NCBI RefSeq assembly: GCF_900459175.1
Contig: NZ_UHFA01000002.1
Coordinates: 1,178,001 to 1,242,000 of the forward strand
Length of the DNA stretch: 64,000 nt
Source of the DNA: Streptococcus downei MFe28
GTDB lineage: Bacteria > Bacillota > Bacilli > Lactobacillales > Streptococcaceae
Direction of reading: 5' to 3'
The position numbers and the translations under genes are program-made. Shown here piece by piece: positions 18,991-30,981 of this stretch. A model generated the notes under the pieces. The model was not told where the DNA came from. It did not search any database and was given only the letters and a program-made list of their open reading frames with translations. Numbering within the stretch: the first letter of the stretch is position 1; each line of letters opens with the position of its first letter.

Positions 18991-19755
18991 TTATTCTTCA
19001 TCGGCCCTTAGTACATGAGTCAGGGTCTCATACTGGGCCTTGATATCGTCGCTCAGTTTGCTATCGGTGATGACATAGTTGAAGTCGCTAGTCTTATAGA
19101 AGATGAAGAAGTCGTAGGCGTTAAATTTTTTGTGGTCTACCAAGAGGTATTTCTCAATAGCCTTATTGAGGGCTAGCTCTTGAATGGTCCCTTCAGACTC
19201 ATTGTAGGTGGCCACAGCATCCTTATAGATGGCATTAGCCCCGATGAAGGCCTTGGAAAAAACCAGACTATCAATATTATTGCTGGCCAGAGAGCCAACG
19301 AAGGCCCCAGTAACGGGGCGGTATTCACCCCCAATCAGAAGAAGGTCAACGCTAGGGCTTTCCTGTAAGATCTCAAAGATAGGTAGACTATTGGTAATAA
19401 TTCTAAGTTTGCGCTCAACCAGTTCTTGAGCTAGAAATTCTAGAGTGGTTCCTGGTCCGATAAAAATTGTTTCCCCATCTTGAATCCGTTTAGCCGTATA
19501 GGCAGCAATTTGTCGTTTTTCAGCAACCTGTTGGGATTGCTTTTCTAAATTCGTCTTTTCCTGGCGGTTTATGGGACTGAGACTTTGAGCACCACCGTGA
19601 ATACGGATTAAACGGTGCTCTTTTTCTAATTGGGCCAAGTCGCGACGGACTGTCATATCCGAGACCTGCAAGGCCTCCATGATGTCAGTGACCCTGATGA
19701 TAGATTGCTGGGACAGCTGGTCCAATATCCAATTTAAGCGTTCTTTCTTGATCAT
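18991..19755 (-). CDS. lacR: Lactose phosphotransferase system repressor, DeoR family
   Basis: A 254-residue DeoR-type repressor divergent from the lac genes. The N-terminal winged helix-turn-helix (MEALQVSDMTVRRDLAQLEK, residues about 25-45) precedes the DeoRC sugar-phosphate sensor domain (FIGPGTTLEFLAQEL; LLIGGEYRPVTGAFVG). In streptococci and lactococci LacR is released by tagatose-6-phosphate. Its likely operators are the AAACAAA/TTTGTTT clusters between 19917 and 20006. A TATAAT on the minus strand at 19786-19791 is its probable -10. Its position directly upstream of lacA supports the assignment. Confidence 0.9.
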   Translation of the reverse strand: MIKKERLNWILDQLSQQSIIRVTDIMEALQVSDMTVRRDLAQLEKEHRLIRIHGGAQSLSPINRQEKTNLEKQSQQVAEKRQIAAYTAKRIQDGETIFIGPGTTLEFLAQELVERKLRIITNSLPIFEILQESPSVDLLLIGGEYRPVTGAFVGSLASNNIDSLVFSKAFIGANAIYKDAVATYNESEGTIQELALNKAIEKYLLVDHKKFNAYDFFIFYKTSDFNYVITDSKLSDDIKAQYETLTHVLRADEE

Positions 19756-19916
19756 TTAATGACTCCTGTCCTCATTTATGATGCCATTATATCATATAAA
19801 GAAGATGAAAAACACATTTACGAACAAAAAGTCACAAGAAACTTTTATAAAAATTTTCGAAGATTTTTGTAAAGAAAGTCGAGAAGTATTAATTCGAAAG
19901 GGTTTGCAGCGTGTTT

Positions 19917-20006
19917 TTTAAAACAAACAAAAACATTCAATTTTATCTTGACAAAATGTTTGTTTGGGTTTATTATAATCTCGTAGCAAACAAAAGCAAA
20001 CAAAGG
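19917..20006 (+). promoter_or_regulatory. lac operon promoter and LacR operator cluster
   Basis: TTGACA at 19948-19953 and TATTAT at 19971-19976 (17-bp spacing; an overlapping TATAAT at 19974 would give 20). Three blocks of TGTTTGTTT/AAACAAA sequence surround it (about 19920-19933, 19958-19970, 19987-20004), as expected for multi-site binding by LacR. Confidence 0.75.
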
Positions 20007-20015
20007 AGAACGAAA

Positions 20016-20444
20016 ATGGCTATTGTACTTGGTGCCGATCAGGCAGGTAAAAGACTCAAAGACCTTATTAAGGCTTATCTGAATGAAAAAGGACTGGAAG
20101 TCCTCGATGTTACTGATGATTCCCAAGAAGATTTTGTAGATGTGACCTTGGCTGTGGCTAAGGAGGTCAATGCTACAGAAGGCAATCTTGGGATTGTGGT
20201 GGATGCCTATGGGGCAGGCCCCTTCATGGTAGCAACCAAAATTAAAGGTATGGTGGCAGCGGAAGTTTCTGACGAACGCTCAGCCTACATGACCCGGGCC
20301 CACAATAATGCTCGCATGATTACTATGGGGGCAGAAATTGTTGGTGATGAATTGGCAAAGAATATCGCCAAGGGCTTTGTTGAAGGGCACTATGATGGTG
20401 GCCGTCACCAAATTCGTGTCGATATGCTGAACAAGATGTGCTAG
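20016..20444 (+). CDS. lacA: Galactose-6-phosphate isomerase, subunit LacA
   Basis: A 142-residue RpiB-fold subunit. It starts [18 protein letters not shown] with the family substrate loop, and has the C-terminal [18 protein letters not shown]. With LacB it converts galactose-6-phosphate to tagatose-6-phosphate in the first intracellular step after 6-phospho-beta-galactosidase. I chose ATG 20016 behind AAAGGAGAACG; in-frame sequence upstream is promoter. It is the first gene of the operon, 27 bases before lacB. Confidence 0.93.
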   Translation: MAIVLGADQAGKRLKDLIKAYLNEKGLEVLDVTDDSQEDFVDVTLAVAKEVNATEGNLGIVVDAYGAGPFMVATKIKGMVAAEVSDERSAYMTRAHNNARMITMGAEIVGDELAKNIAKGFVEGHYDGGRHQIRVDMLNKMC

Positions 20445-20471
20445 ACAGTTGTTTGAATTGGAGGAAATAAA

Positions 20472-20987
20472 ATGAAAATTGCTATTGGTTGTGACCATAT
20501 CGTAACGGATGAAAAGATGGCGGTCTCTGAATTTTTAAAGTCAAAGGGACATGAAGTTCTTGACTTCGGGACCTATGACCATGTTCGGACTCATTATCCT
20601 ATCTATGGTAAACGGGTTGGCGAGGCTGTTGCTAGTGGTCAAGCCGACTTAGGTGTTTGTATCTGTGGAACTGGTGTTGGTATCAACAATGCTGTCAACA
20701 AGGTTCTAGGTATCCGCTCAGCCCTAGTAAGAGATATGACAACAGCCCTCTATGCTAAGGAAGAACTCAATGCCAATGTAATTGGTTTTGGTGGCAAGAT
20801 CACGGGTGGCCTCCTGATGAATGATATTATTGATGCCTTTATCAATGCCGATTATAAGGAAACGCCAGAAAATAAGAAGCTGATTGCTAAAATCGAACAT
20901 TTGCAAACAGCCAATAAAGACCAGACTGACCCAGATTTCTTCAAGGAATTCCTTGATAAGTGGAACCGTGGCGAATACCACGATTAA
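20472..20987 (+). CDS. lacB: Galactose-6-phosphate isomerase, subunit LacB
   Basis: A 171-residue catalytic partner of LacA, RpiB fold. It shows [18 protein letters not shown], the [15 protein letters not shown] loop with the active-site cysteine and the following [11 protein letters not shown]. The length is normal. It starts behind GAGGAAATAAA. In the usual operon lacC would follow at once; here the next coding frame is lacD after 139 bases, and lacB is followed by ATGATTTTG, which looks like the first codons (Met-Ile-Leu) expected for lacC. Confidence 0.93.
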   Translation: MKIAIGCDHIVTDEKMAVSEFLKSKGHEVLDFGTYDHVRTHYPIYGKRVGEAVASGQADLGVCICGTGVGINNAVNKVLGIRSALVRDMTTALYAKEELNANVIGFGGKITGGLLMNDIIDAFINADYKETPENKKLIAKIEHLQTANKDQTDPDFFKEFLDKWNRGEYHD

Positions 20988-21126
20988 TGATTTTGGAAAA
21001 TCAAGAATATCGCATCGTTAGCTTGCCTCTCTAGTGAGTCCCGTGTCTGTTTTTGATTTTCATTGACCATAATTTTGACCATAAACCTAGTTGTTACGAA
21101 AAATTCAAATATTGTGAGGAAGTAAA
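20988..21126. other. Gap where lacC would be expected
   Basis: 139 bases between lacB and lacD. It begins with ATGATTTTG (20987-20995; lacC proteins start Met-Ile-Leu-Thr) and is then closed by TAG after 16 codons. It contains AAAATCAA/TTGATTTT arms and a tandem TTGACCATAA (21063-21072 and 21075-21084). No ribokinase-family motif (GGxxxN, DTSG) is present. Deletion of lacC is the simplest reading. Confidence 0.55.
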
Positions 21127-22107
21127 ATGGTATTGACTGAAGGAAAACGCAAATACATGGAAAAATTAAGTGATGACAAGGGCATCATTTCGGCCTTGGC
21201 TTTTGACCAAAGGGGGGCCCTCAAGCGATTGATGGCTCAGTACCAAGATGCTGAGCCAAGCGTTGCCCAAATGGAAGAGTTGAAAGTGTTGGTGGCAGAA
21301 GAATTAACACCCTATGCTTCATCCATGCTCTTGGACCCTGAATATGGCCTGCCAGCGACCAAGGTTTTAGATAAAAATGCTGGTCTTCTCTTAGCATACG
21401 AAAAAACGGGCTATGATACTACTAGTACCAAGCGTCTGCCAGATTGTTTGGATGTCTGGTCGGCAAAACGTTTGAAAGAGCAGGGAGCTGATGCTGTTAA
21501 ATTTTTGCTTTACTATGATGTGGATAGTAGCGAAGAGCTCAATCAGCAAAAGCAAGCCTATATTGAACGGGTTGGCTCTGAATGCCTTGCCGAAGATATT
21601 CCTTTCTTCTTGGAAATTCTGGCCTATGATGAAAAGATTGCGGATACCAAGAGTGCAGAGTTTGCTAAAGTTAAACCGCACAAGGTTCTAGGGGCTATGA
21701 AGGTTTTCTCAGAAGCCCGCTTTAACATTGATGTGCTCAAGGTTGAAGTTCCAGTTAATATGAACTTTGTCCAAGGCTTTGGTGATGGAGAGGTTGTCTA
21801 CAGTAAGGAAGAAGCTGCTGACTACTTCAAACAACAAGAAGCAGCAACCAACCTGCCTTATATCTACCTCAGTGCAGGTGTTTCAGCTAAACTCTTCCAA
21901 GACACCTTGGTCTTTGCTCATGAGTCTGGAGCTAATTTCAACGGGGTTCTCTGTGGCCGTGCCACTTGGGCAGGTAGCGTTAAAGATTATATTGAAAATG
22001 GTCCTGAAGCAGCCCGTCAGTGGTTGCGGACCACAGGTTTCCAAAACATTGACCAATTGAACAAGATCCTACAAGCAACAGCCACCTCTTGGCAGGAAAA
22101 GGCTTAA
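21127..22107 (+). CDS. lacD: Tagatose 1,6-bisphosphate aldolase
   Basis: A 326-residue class I aldolase of the LacD family that splits tagatose-1,6-bisphosphate into glyceraldehyde-3-phosphate and dihydroxyacetone phosphate. Visible marks are [16 protein letters not shown] at the N-terminus, [10 protein letters not shown] with the likely Schiff-base lysine, and [11 protein letters not shown] and [12 protein letters not shown] near the phosphate site. The start ATG 21127 has GAGGAAG upstream. Its substrate normally comes from LacC, which is missing here, so another PfkB or Pfk enzyme would have to supply it. Confidence 0.93.
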   Translation: MVLTEGKRKYMEKLSDDKGIISALAFDQRGALKRLMAQYQDAEPSVAQMEELKVLVAEELTPYASSMLLDPEYGLPATKVLDKNAGLLLAYEKTGYDTTSTKRLPDCLDVWSAKRLKEQGADAVKFLLYYDVDSSEELNQQKQAYIERVGSECLAEDIPFFLEILAYDEKIADTKSAEFAKVKPHKVLGAMKVFSEARFNIDVLKVEVPVNMNFVQGFGDGEVVYSKEEAADYFKQQEAATNLPYIYLSAGVSAKLFQDTLVFAHESGANFNGVLCGRATWAGSVKDYIENGPEAARQWLRTTGFQNIDQLNKILQATATSWQEKA

Positions 22108-22216
22108 AAGCAGTAGATAAGTGATTTGTGTTTAGAGAAAGAGAAGTGCCTGGCATTTAATGATAAGCATTGTATTTCTAAGGTTACTTGAAATTATCTT
22201 TGAAAATATCATGAAA

Positions 22217-22253
22217 AGTAAGGGTTTACATTTTTCCTTGTTTATGTTAATAT
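22217..22253 (+). promoter_or_regulatory. Internal promoter before lacT with a cre-like site
   Basis: TTTACA (22225-22230) and TAATAT (22248-22253) at 17-bp spacing. The sequence AGTAAGGGTTTACA (22217-22230), read on the other strand, fits the cre consensus at 12 of 14 positions and overlaps the -35 box, predicting CcpA repression. Confidence 0.6.
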
Positions 22254-22274
22254 AAGTACATAATTGAATAGGGT

Positions 22275-22358
22275 GGATCGTAACTAATCAGACTAGGCGA
22301 GACTACAAATGAATCGGAGAATTAGTAAATTTCTTGGGTTTGTTTGTGGTCCCTTTTT
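22275..22358 (+). promoter_or_regulatory. RAT antiterminator and overlapping terminator in the lacT leader
   Basis: GGATCGTAACTAATCAGACT at 22275-22294 continuing through GGCGAGAC matches the ribonucleic antiterminator element bound by BglG/LacT proteins. Its 3' end overlaps a terminator stem GACTACAAA (22301-22309) paired with TTTGTGGTC (22343-22351), followed by CCTTTTT. LacT binding would stabilise the RAT and free transcription into lacTFEGX. Confidence 0.85.
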
Positions 22359-22384
22359 GTTTGAAATTAGAAAGGAGGAAAACC

Positions 22385-23218
22385 ATGTATCGGATTGTTC
22401 AGGCCCTGAATAATAACGTAGCCCTTGTAAAAGATAAATACGGAGAGCAAGCAGTTGTTATGGGGTTGGGAATTACATATAAGAAGTCCAAAGGCGACTT
22501 AATTGTTAGCGACAAAATTGAGAAAGTATTTTCACTAAAGAGCTCAGAGTCCAAAGAAAATTTCTTGACACTCTTAAGGGATGTCCCTCTTGATTTTATT
22601 ACGGTCACCTATGATGTAATTGACAGCTTATCCAGCAAATATCATTACCCTGTTCAAGAATATCTGTATGTAACCCTGACTGACCATATTTACTGCTCAT
22701 ACAAGGCTATCTTGGATAATACCTATCAAAAGAGTGATATTCGTCAATTATCGCAAGAATACCAAGAAGAGTATCAGATGGCTACAGAAGCTTTAGCAAT
22801 CTTTAGAAGTAAGCTCTTGGCTGACTTTCCTGATGATGAGATTGGAAAAATTGCTCTGCACTTTATTAATGCTAAGAGCTTAAAAGTGGATGATAAAAAA
22901 TTAAAGGTCCGTACGGCGAAAACGATTCTAGAACAAGTTCAAAAGATTCTGGAACAATATGATATTAAACGGACTAAGACTAATGTCAATTTCTATGACC
23001 GCTTGATGGTTCATTTGACTTATTTCATTGAATACTTGGATAGAAGTCGAGACGATAATTTGTCTTTGCTAGAAATGGAAGATCAGATAAAGCAGACATA
23101 TCCAAGAGCTTATCAAATTGCTGATGAAATCTATCGGATTATCATAATCGAAACAGGGGTAGACTCATATCCAAGTGAACGATTTTATATCGCACTACAT
23201 ATACAGCGCTTGTTATAA
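22385..23218 (+). CDS. lacT: Transcription antiterminator, BglG/LacT family
   Basis: A 277-residue RNA-binding antiterminator. The CAT domain occupies residues 1-55 (MYRIVQALNNNVALVKDK, then GLGITYKKSKGD). Two PRD domains follow, with histidines in LYVTLTDHI (PRD1) and in IALHF and MVHLTYFIEYL (PRD2), the usual sites of PTS phosphorylation. I chose ATG 22385, behind AAAGGAGG. It acts on the RAT in its own leader, activating lacFEG when LacE/LacF are transporting lactose. The lac order A-B-D-T-F-E-G resembles oral streptococci such as S. gordonii rather than S. mutans. Confidence 0.92.
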   Translation: MYRIVQALNNNVALVKDKYGEQAVVMGLGITYKKSKGDLIVSDKIEKVFSLKSSESKENFLTLLRDVPLDFITVTYDVIDSLSSKYHYPVQEYLYVTLTDHIYCSYKAILDNTYQKSDIRQLSQEYQEEYQMATEALAIFRSKLLADFPDDEIGKIALHFINAKSLKVDDKKLKVRTAKTILEQVQKILEQYDIKRTKTNVNFYDRLMVHLTYFIEYLDRSRDDNLSLLEMEDQIKQTYPRAYQIADEIYRIIIIETGVDSYPSERFYIALHIQRLL

Positions 23219-23240
23219 GTTCATTTAGAAGGAGGAAAAA

Positions 23241-23555
23241 ATGAATAGAGAAGAAACGACCTTATTAGGTTTTGAAATTGTTGCCTATGCGGGTGATGCT
23301 CGCTCAAAACTACTAGAAGCTCTAAAAGCGGCGCAAGCGGGAGACTATAAAAAAACTGAAAAGCTGATTGAAGAGGCAGATGCCTGCCTAGTTGATGCCC
23401 ACAATGCTCAAACAAGTTTGCTACAAAAAGAAGCATCGGGCGATGACATTGCTTTTAGCGTGACCATGATGCACGGTCAGGATCACCTGATGACAACCAT
23501 GGTCATCAAGGATTTGATTACCCATATTGTCGAATTGTATAAGAGAGGAAACTGA
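23241..23555 (+). CDS. lacF: PTS lactose transporter EIIA
   Basis: A 104-residue all-helical EIIA-Lac. The phosphorylated histidine lies in [13 protein letters not shown] (about residue 78), and the first helix [19 protein letters not shown] is typical. It passes phosphate from HPr to the EIIB domain of LacE. It starts at ATG 23241 behind GGAGGAAAAA and ends 2 bases before lacE. Confidence 0.95.
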   Translation: MNREETTLLGFEIVAYAGDARSKLLEALKAAQAGDYKKTEKLIEEADACLVDAHNAQTSLLQKEASGDDIAFSVTMMHGQDHLMTTMVIKDLITHIVELYKRGN

Positions 23556-23557
23556 TT

Positions 23558-26682
<3,125 letters not shown>

Positions 26683-26708
26683 GGCACAGCTACTTAGAAA
26701 TGAACGTA

Positions 26709-26744
26709 TTAAGAGGCTTGAGCTAGGTGAGTTCGGCCTCTTAA
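26709..26744 (+). repeat. Inverted repeat between lacG and lacX
   Basis: Perfect 9-bp arms TTAAGAGGC (26709-26717) and GCCTCTTAA (26736-26744) without a T run. It may be an mRNA-stability hairpin that lowers lacX expression relative to lacG. Confidence 0.6.
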
Positions 26745-26760
26745 GTCTATGGAGGAGTTT

Positions 26761-27657
26761 ATGGTAATCCATCTAAAAAATGATAATCTGGAAGTTCAAT
26801 TTAGCCAACTGGGTGGCGCTTTGACTTCCATTAAAGATAATGATGGGATAGAATATCTATGGCAGGGGAATCCTGATTATTGGTCAGGTCAAGCACCAGT
26901 TCTCTTTCCTATCTGCGGTAGTCTAAGGCTTAACTGGACGGTTTATCGGCCAGCTGAGCGACCTCATTTCACAGGCTCCATGCCCCGTCATGGTTTGGTT
27001 AGAAAAGAGAATTTTACTCTAGAAGAAGTGACTGAAACTTCAGTGACCTTCCGCATCAAAGCAAGCGAGGCTATGCTCAAGGCCTACCCTTATCAGTTCC
27101 AGTTAGACATCAGATATACTCTAACAGGTAAGATGATTAGGGTTGATTATTTGGTCACCAACAACGAGGCTGAAAAGAATATGCCCTACTTCATCGGTGG
27201 CCATCCAGGCTTTAATTGTCCCCTGCTAGCTGACGAGGACTACGAGGATTATTATTTAGAGTTTGCACAAGAGGAAACTTGCTCAGTCCCCAAATCTTTC
27301 CCAGACACAGGTCTCTTAGACCTGCAGGATCGCAAGCCCTTCTTACAGAAGCAAAAGACCTTAAACTTGAGTCATGATTTATTTGACCAAGATGCTATCA
27401 CCCTAGATCAACTCAAATCGCGCTCAATCAGCTTGCACTCCCATAAGCATGACAAGGGTATTCAATTAGATTTTGAAGATTTTCCTTACTTAGTCCTCTG
27501 GTCAACAACTAATCAAGGCCCTTTTATCGCTCTGGAGCCCTGGAGTGGTCTTTCCACCTCCTTGGATGAATCGGACTATTTTGAGGATAAGCGAAACGTT
27601 AGCTGGGTCAAGCCTGGTCAAACCGATCTAAAGTCCTTTACAATCAGTATTCTTTAG
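26761..27657 (+). CDS. lacX: Aldose 1-epimerase family protein LacX
   Basis: A 298-residue beta-sandwich protein of the galactose-mutarotase superfamily. It has PRHGLVRKENF with a conserved His, FIGGHPGFNCPL with the second His, and the glutamate near FIALEPWSGLSTS that acts as base in mutarotases. LacX stands at the end of streptococcal and lactococcal lac operons; its exact substrate is unproven. I chose ATG 26761 because the upstream ATG GAG GAG contains the ribosome site GGAGG for it. Confidence 0.85.
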   Translation: MVIHLKNDNLEVQFSQLGGALTSIKDNDGIEYLWQGNPDYWSGQAPVLFPICGSLRLNWTVYRPAERPHFTGSMPRHGLVRKENFTLEEVTETSVTFRIKASEAMLKAYPYQFQLDIRYTLTGKMIRVDYLVTNNEAEKNMPYFIGGHPGFNCPLLADEDYEDYYLEFAQEETCSVPKSFPDTGLLDLQDRKPFLQKQKTLNLSHDLFDQDAITLDQLKSRSISLHSHKHDKGIQLDFEDFPYLVLWSTTNQGPFIALEPWSGLSTSLDESDYFEDKRNVSWVKPGQTDLKSFTISIL

Positions 27658-27673
27658 AAAGCCGGTAAACTTT

Positions 27674-27943
27674 ATGTTAGAAAAACTAAAAGCCCTAAAA
27701 AATAAAACCATGGCAGCTGCTTTTGAAATTGTCTATATGGTTACCTTTAAAGATAAGTCGGCTATTCCTCAAGTCACTCCAGCAATCCAATCTCTCGCTA
27801 AGTGGTATATCACTAGTGGAGATGAGTGGTACGGTCATTCCGAGGATTCCCTGGAAGATTTCAAGGCTAAATTTTTAGACTTGACTGGACTGACTGAAGA
27901 GCAGGTTGTTTTTACCAAAGAACACCTCCCCTTTTCAAAATAA
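27674..27943 (+). CDS. Small conserved hypothetical protein
   Basis: An 89-residue cytoplasmic protein starting MLEKLKALKNKTMAAAFEIV. It has mixed charge, a single possible beta-alpha-beta core (VYMVTFKDKS; LAKWYITSGDEWYGHSEDS) and no catalytic motif that I recognise. It begins 16 bases after lacX and is probably in the same transcript. A hairpin at about 28034-28068 (AGGGGT/ACCTCT then T-rich) may terminate it. Function unknown. Confidence 0.6.
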   Translation: MLEKLKALKNKTMAAAFEIVYMVTFKDKSAIPQVTPAIQSLAKWYITSGDEWYGHSEDSLEDFKAKFLDLTGLTEEQVVFTKEHLPFSK

Positions 27944-28150
27944 GGCTTAAGAAGTCTAAGAAGTCTGAGCAGATGAAGCAGGAGCAGGCTGTCACTCTCG
28001 GAGCTAGGATAGAAAATAACACTAGTTAGTAACTTAGGGGTTCGCTCATCCGTGGACCTCTTTTTATTTTTTTCCAATTTTTGCTCTGCTAGGGTGGACT
28101 AATCCTAATCCTTCCTATTGTTTTAAGGGAGCTTTTGCTATAATGGAAAC

Positions 28151-29524
28151 ATGAGAAGACGATGGTTAATCTTATTTAGTCTGGCCTACTTTTTGATTGG
28201 CTTGGGTCTGGCTGCTAATTTAATAGAGCGACAGGACATGACCCTATATAGTGGCAAGACGCAATACCGATTCCAGGAGGAAAAAATTAAGGCGGTTGAC
28301 CTTAATAAAAAACTGGACCTCTACCAAATGCAAGTAGACCTGCAAAGTCTGAAACCCCAGGCAGACAAGGCCATGGCCCAGGTCAGGGCAGGGGTGGCTA
28401 AGCTCCGACAGATTGGTTGGTCGGATTCCGTTATCTACTACGCCTATCTGCAACCCCTTGAAAAGGAGTGGGATGCCAAGAAACGTGACCAAGAAATCAA
28501 GACCATGAATCTAGAGAAAGAAAAGTTGGCTAGCCCCACCTACAATCGGTTTCTAGATAAGGAAATCGCCCTGATGCGACAAGAAAAATCTAAAAACCCA
28601 GAATTTTCGAACCAGCAAAAGCGAGCCAGCCATCTCTTGAAAATCGCCCTGAAAACTATTTCCATGCCTTCCAATCTATCAGGAAGTCAGACGGAAACGA
28701 GTCAGTTACTGGGACATTTTGATGAAGATCTAGAACCAGATTCGCCTTACTGGCGCCAATTGGCCCTCTGGGTTCAGTATACCTTCCCCAAAGGCTTGTC
28801 CAAAAAGAAGGCCTTCTACCGTCAGGTTCATCAGTTACGCTATGTGATTTCTGCCCAGCAGGCGGATTATATTCGTCGCCACCATAAAAGAAAGGGCTGG
28901 ACCGATGCCCAGGCCCTAGCGGACTATGTTAGCGACTTAGACGAGAGCAATACCTTTCTTGAGGAGATTGGCGTGGATAATTCTGACTATTACTACGATT
29001 ATAGCTCGGACGAGTCTGCTCGCCTCCATAATAAAATTCCCCTGCGAGACCTTGAAGGAGAGCCAGAGGCTGGCCAAAACCAGCCAATGGACCAATCTCT
29101 TCATATCCAATTTAAGTTGGTCATGCATTTTCATACGGAGTTTATCCTAGACGAAAATGGCCATTTTGTGAATGAATTAGACAAAGAAGGCAAAAGTGAA
29201 AATGGGATAGCTAACGGTGCCAGCTTTAATTATGCCCAAGCCAATAGCGACAGTCATCAAATTTTAGACATTAAACCCGCCCAAAAATTAGATCCGTCTT
29301 TCCGCAAGAAGGTCATTAAAACCTACAAGATTCCAAATACCTTGAGGGATGAAGGCTCAGAAACAGCTAAGAGAAAGTGGATAGACAGTTATTTCAATGA
29401 AAATGGTTACTTTGCCTTCAAGGGGAAGAGTCGCTACCAGGTAGTCAAGGATCAGGTGGATGCTTTTAAGGAGCTGGTCCAACAATCTAGCCAGAAAAGA
29501 AAGACCAAGGAAAGCCTCAAGTGA
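28151..29524 (+). CDS. Membrane-anchored or secreted protein, possibly DUF3114-like
   Basis: 457 residues. The first 24 form one hydrophobic helix after three arginines (MRRRWLILFSLAYFLIGLGL), probably an uncleaved anchor; the rest is hydrophilic and extracytoplasmic. There is a long charged helical stretch at about 45-170 and a DNSDYYYDYSSDES acidic/tyrosine segment near 280. The C-terminal region is lysine-rich (KGKSRYQVVKDQVDAFKELV). I recall Streptococcus DUF3114 proteins of similar shape but cannot confirm. A -10 TATAAT-like box (GCTATAATGG) just before the start suggests its own promoter. Function unknown. Confidence 0.6.
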   Translation: MRRRWLILFSLAYFLIGLGLAANLIERQDMTLYSGKTQYRFQEEKIKAVDLNKKLDLYQMQVDLQSLKPQADKAMAQVRAGVAKLRQIGWSDSVIYYAYLQPLEKEWDAKKRDQEIKTMNLEKEKLASPTYNRFLDKEIALMRQEKSKNPEFSNQQKRASHLLKIALKTISMPSNLSGSQTETSQLLGHFDEDLEPDSPYWRQLALWVQYTFPKGLSKKKAFYRQVHQLRYVISAQQADYIRRHHKRKGWTDAQALADYVSDLDESNTFLEEIGVDNSDYYYDYSSDESARLHNKIPLRDLEGEPEAGQNQPMDQSLHIQFKLVMHFHTEFILDENGHFVNELDKEGKSENGIANGASFNYAQANSDSHQILDIKPAQKLDPSFRKKVIKTYKIPNTLRDEGSETAKRKWIDSYFNENGYFAFKGKSRYQVVKDQVDAFKELVQQSSQKRKTKESLK

Positions 29525-29702
29525 AAGTTACCTGAGACTTTTCACTTGCGCTTAGCCAGATGGGCCTAGGATAGCAGTTTCTAGCAAACGAAAATGCTTG
29601 CTTCTCATGTAAGCGTCTGCCTTCTTTATTGCTAACTGGCCCTTTGTTTGGAAGAATGAGTGAATTAAGGAGTATAATGGAGGTAATAGATGGGAGGTTG
29701 CT

Positions 29703-30422
29703 ATGAATCAAAAAGAACTTGAAGGAATTATTCAAAAGGCAAGAAATCCGATTATTGTGACAGGAGCCGGTGTCTCTACCCTTTCGGGGGTACCCGATTA
29801 CACAACCATGAAAGGAACCAAGGTTGAGGGCCGTTATTTTCAAGCTCGGCAAATTTTATCACGGCCCTTTTTCCAAACCTATCCTCGAGAATTTTGGCGG
29901 TGGCATCAGCAACAGTTCTTGCAAAATCTTAAGCCCAATAAGGTTCACCGCTGGATTGCCAAGCAGGCTATCCCTGTTTTAACACAAAACATTGATGGCC
30001 TCCACCGTTTGGCAGGTTCTAAAGCAGTCATTGAATTTCATGGAAAAGCCGACAAAGCCCTCTGCCAAGTTTGCTTTGGGGAGATAGACCTGCGAGATGA
30101 TCAGGCTGTTTTGGAGCACTCCCATGGCTTACTCACCACAGAACCTCTACACATTTTGGCAGACCATGCGGATACCGAGATTGTCCTCTATGGGGATGCC
30201 ATAAAACCAGCTAATTTGGAACTGGCAGTTGACTGGACCGAATCCAGCGATTGCCTGCTTGTTATCGGATCGACCTTGGAAGTCTATCCTCTAGCAGGCT
30301 TGGTTTTACAGCAAGTCCCCAAGAAGATTATCTGGATAGACAAGGCCAAAAACGGGGTGGCCAGAAGCCACCCCGATATTACTTTTATTCAGAAGGATTT
30401 TCGAGACTTTTTTGATGATTAA
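29703..30422 (+). CDS. Sir2-family NAD-dependent deacylase with a half zinc site
   Basis: A 239-residue sirtuin. The NAD-binding GAGVSTLSGVPDYTT is at 21-35, TQNIDGLHRL at 94-103 and the catalytic His at 113 (EFHG). GSTLEVYPLAG marks the late Rossmann part. Only one zinc-type cysteine pair is present (CQVC, 121-124). The second CxxC, expected around 150-160, is replaced by HILADHAD. Sirtuins remove acyl groups, or in some branches transfer ADP-ribose. It starts behind a TATAAT at about 29673 and GGGAGG. Intact in length. Confidence 0.8.
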   Translation: MNQKELEGIIQKARNPIIVTGAGVSTLSGVPDYTTMKGTKVEGRYFQARQILSRPFFQTYPREFWRWHQQQFLQNLKPNKVHRWIAKQAIPVLTQNIDGLHRLAGSKAVIEFHGKADKALCQVCFGEIDLRDDQAVLEHSHGLLTTEPLHILADHADTEIVLYGDAIKPANLELAVDWTESSDCLLVIGSTLEVYPLAGLVLQQVPKKIIWIDKAKNGVARSHPDITFIQKDFRDFFDD

Positions 30423-30485
30423 GATAGAAGTAGACACCATTTCAAAACTAACAGAGAATCTGACTATCCTCATACAGGCAGTTAT

Positions 30486-30887
30486 TTACTGATCGCTAAC
30501 GTCCTCTTGGTGCTCACCTGTCACATACATGGTGAAGCAGGCCTTGGCAAGCAGGTCCTCAGCTTGATTTTTGATAAGGACATCGATGACCTTGGTGGAG
30601 CGACCGTCATGACTACAAGTTCCTTCGATGGTCAGTTGGTCTCCCAAATTTCCAGCTTTTAGGTAATTGATATTGGCTTGCAAAGTGACCGCATCGTAGC
30701 CAGTCGAAATGGCAGTTAGGCCACTGATCTGGTCACACATGGCAAAGAGGTAGCCCCCGTGGGCCTGGCCATAGTAATTCAGAGAAGATAAAACAATGTC
30801 ACTCCTGACAACCACATGGCCGTAGTCAAAAGTCACCAGTTGATAGTTTTCAAAAACCTCTATTTTATGAAGATAATCCTTTTGCAT
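30486..30887 (-). CDS. PaaI-like hotdog-fold thioesterase
   Basis: A 133-residue single hotdog domain. The substrate-gate region LNYYGQAHGGYLFAMCDQIS (about 41-60) carries the HGG plus Asp motif of PaaI/acyl-CoA thioesterases, and LQANINYLKAGNLGDQLTIEG is the second conserved block. It probably hydrolyses small acyl- or aryl-CoA thioesters in the cytoplasm. I chose the ATG at 30887 because GAGGAG stands 8 bases before it; starts further up lie inside the upstream gene's tail. It may be co-transcribed from the methyltransferase-like gene. Confidence 0.82.
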   Translation of the reverse strand: MQKDYLHKIEVFENYQLVTFDYGHVVVRSDIVLSSLNYYGQAHGGYLFAMCDQISGLTAISTGYDAVTLQANINYLKAGNLGDQLTIEGTCSHDGRSTKVIDVLIKNQAEDLLAKACFTMYVTGEHQEDVSDQ

Positions 30888-30981
30888 CTTTTGGCTCCTC
30901 ATCATTAGACTATCATTAGCATAAGACAAAAGACCGAAAAAATCCAATCTGAAATCAAGTCCCAGATTGGATTTTTGAAAA

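Noticed and set aside
27950..27990. Short AAGAAGTCT direct repeats that might suggest a repeat array
   Set aside because: Only two copies, no spacer structure and no cas genes anywhere in the window; not a CRISPR.
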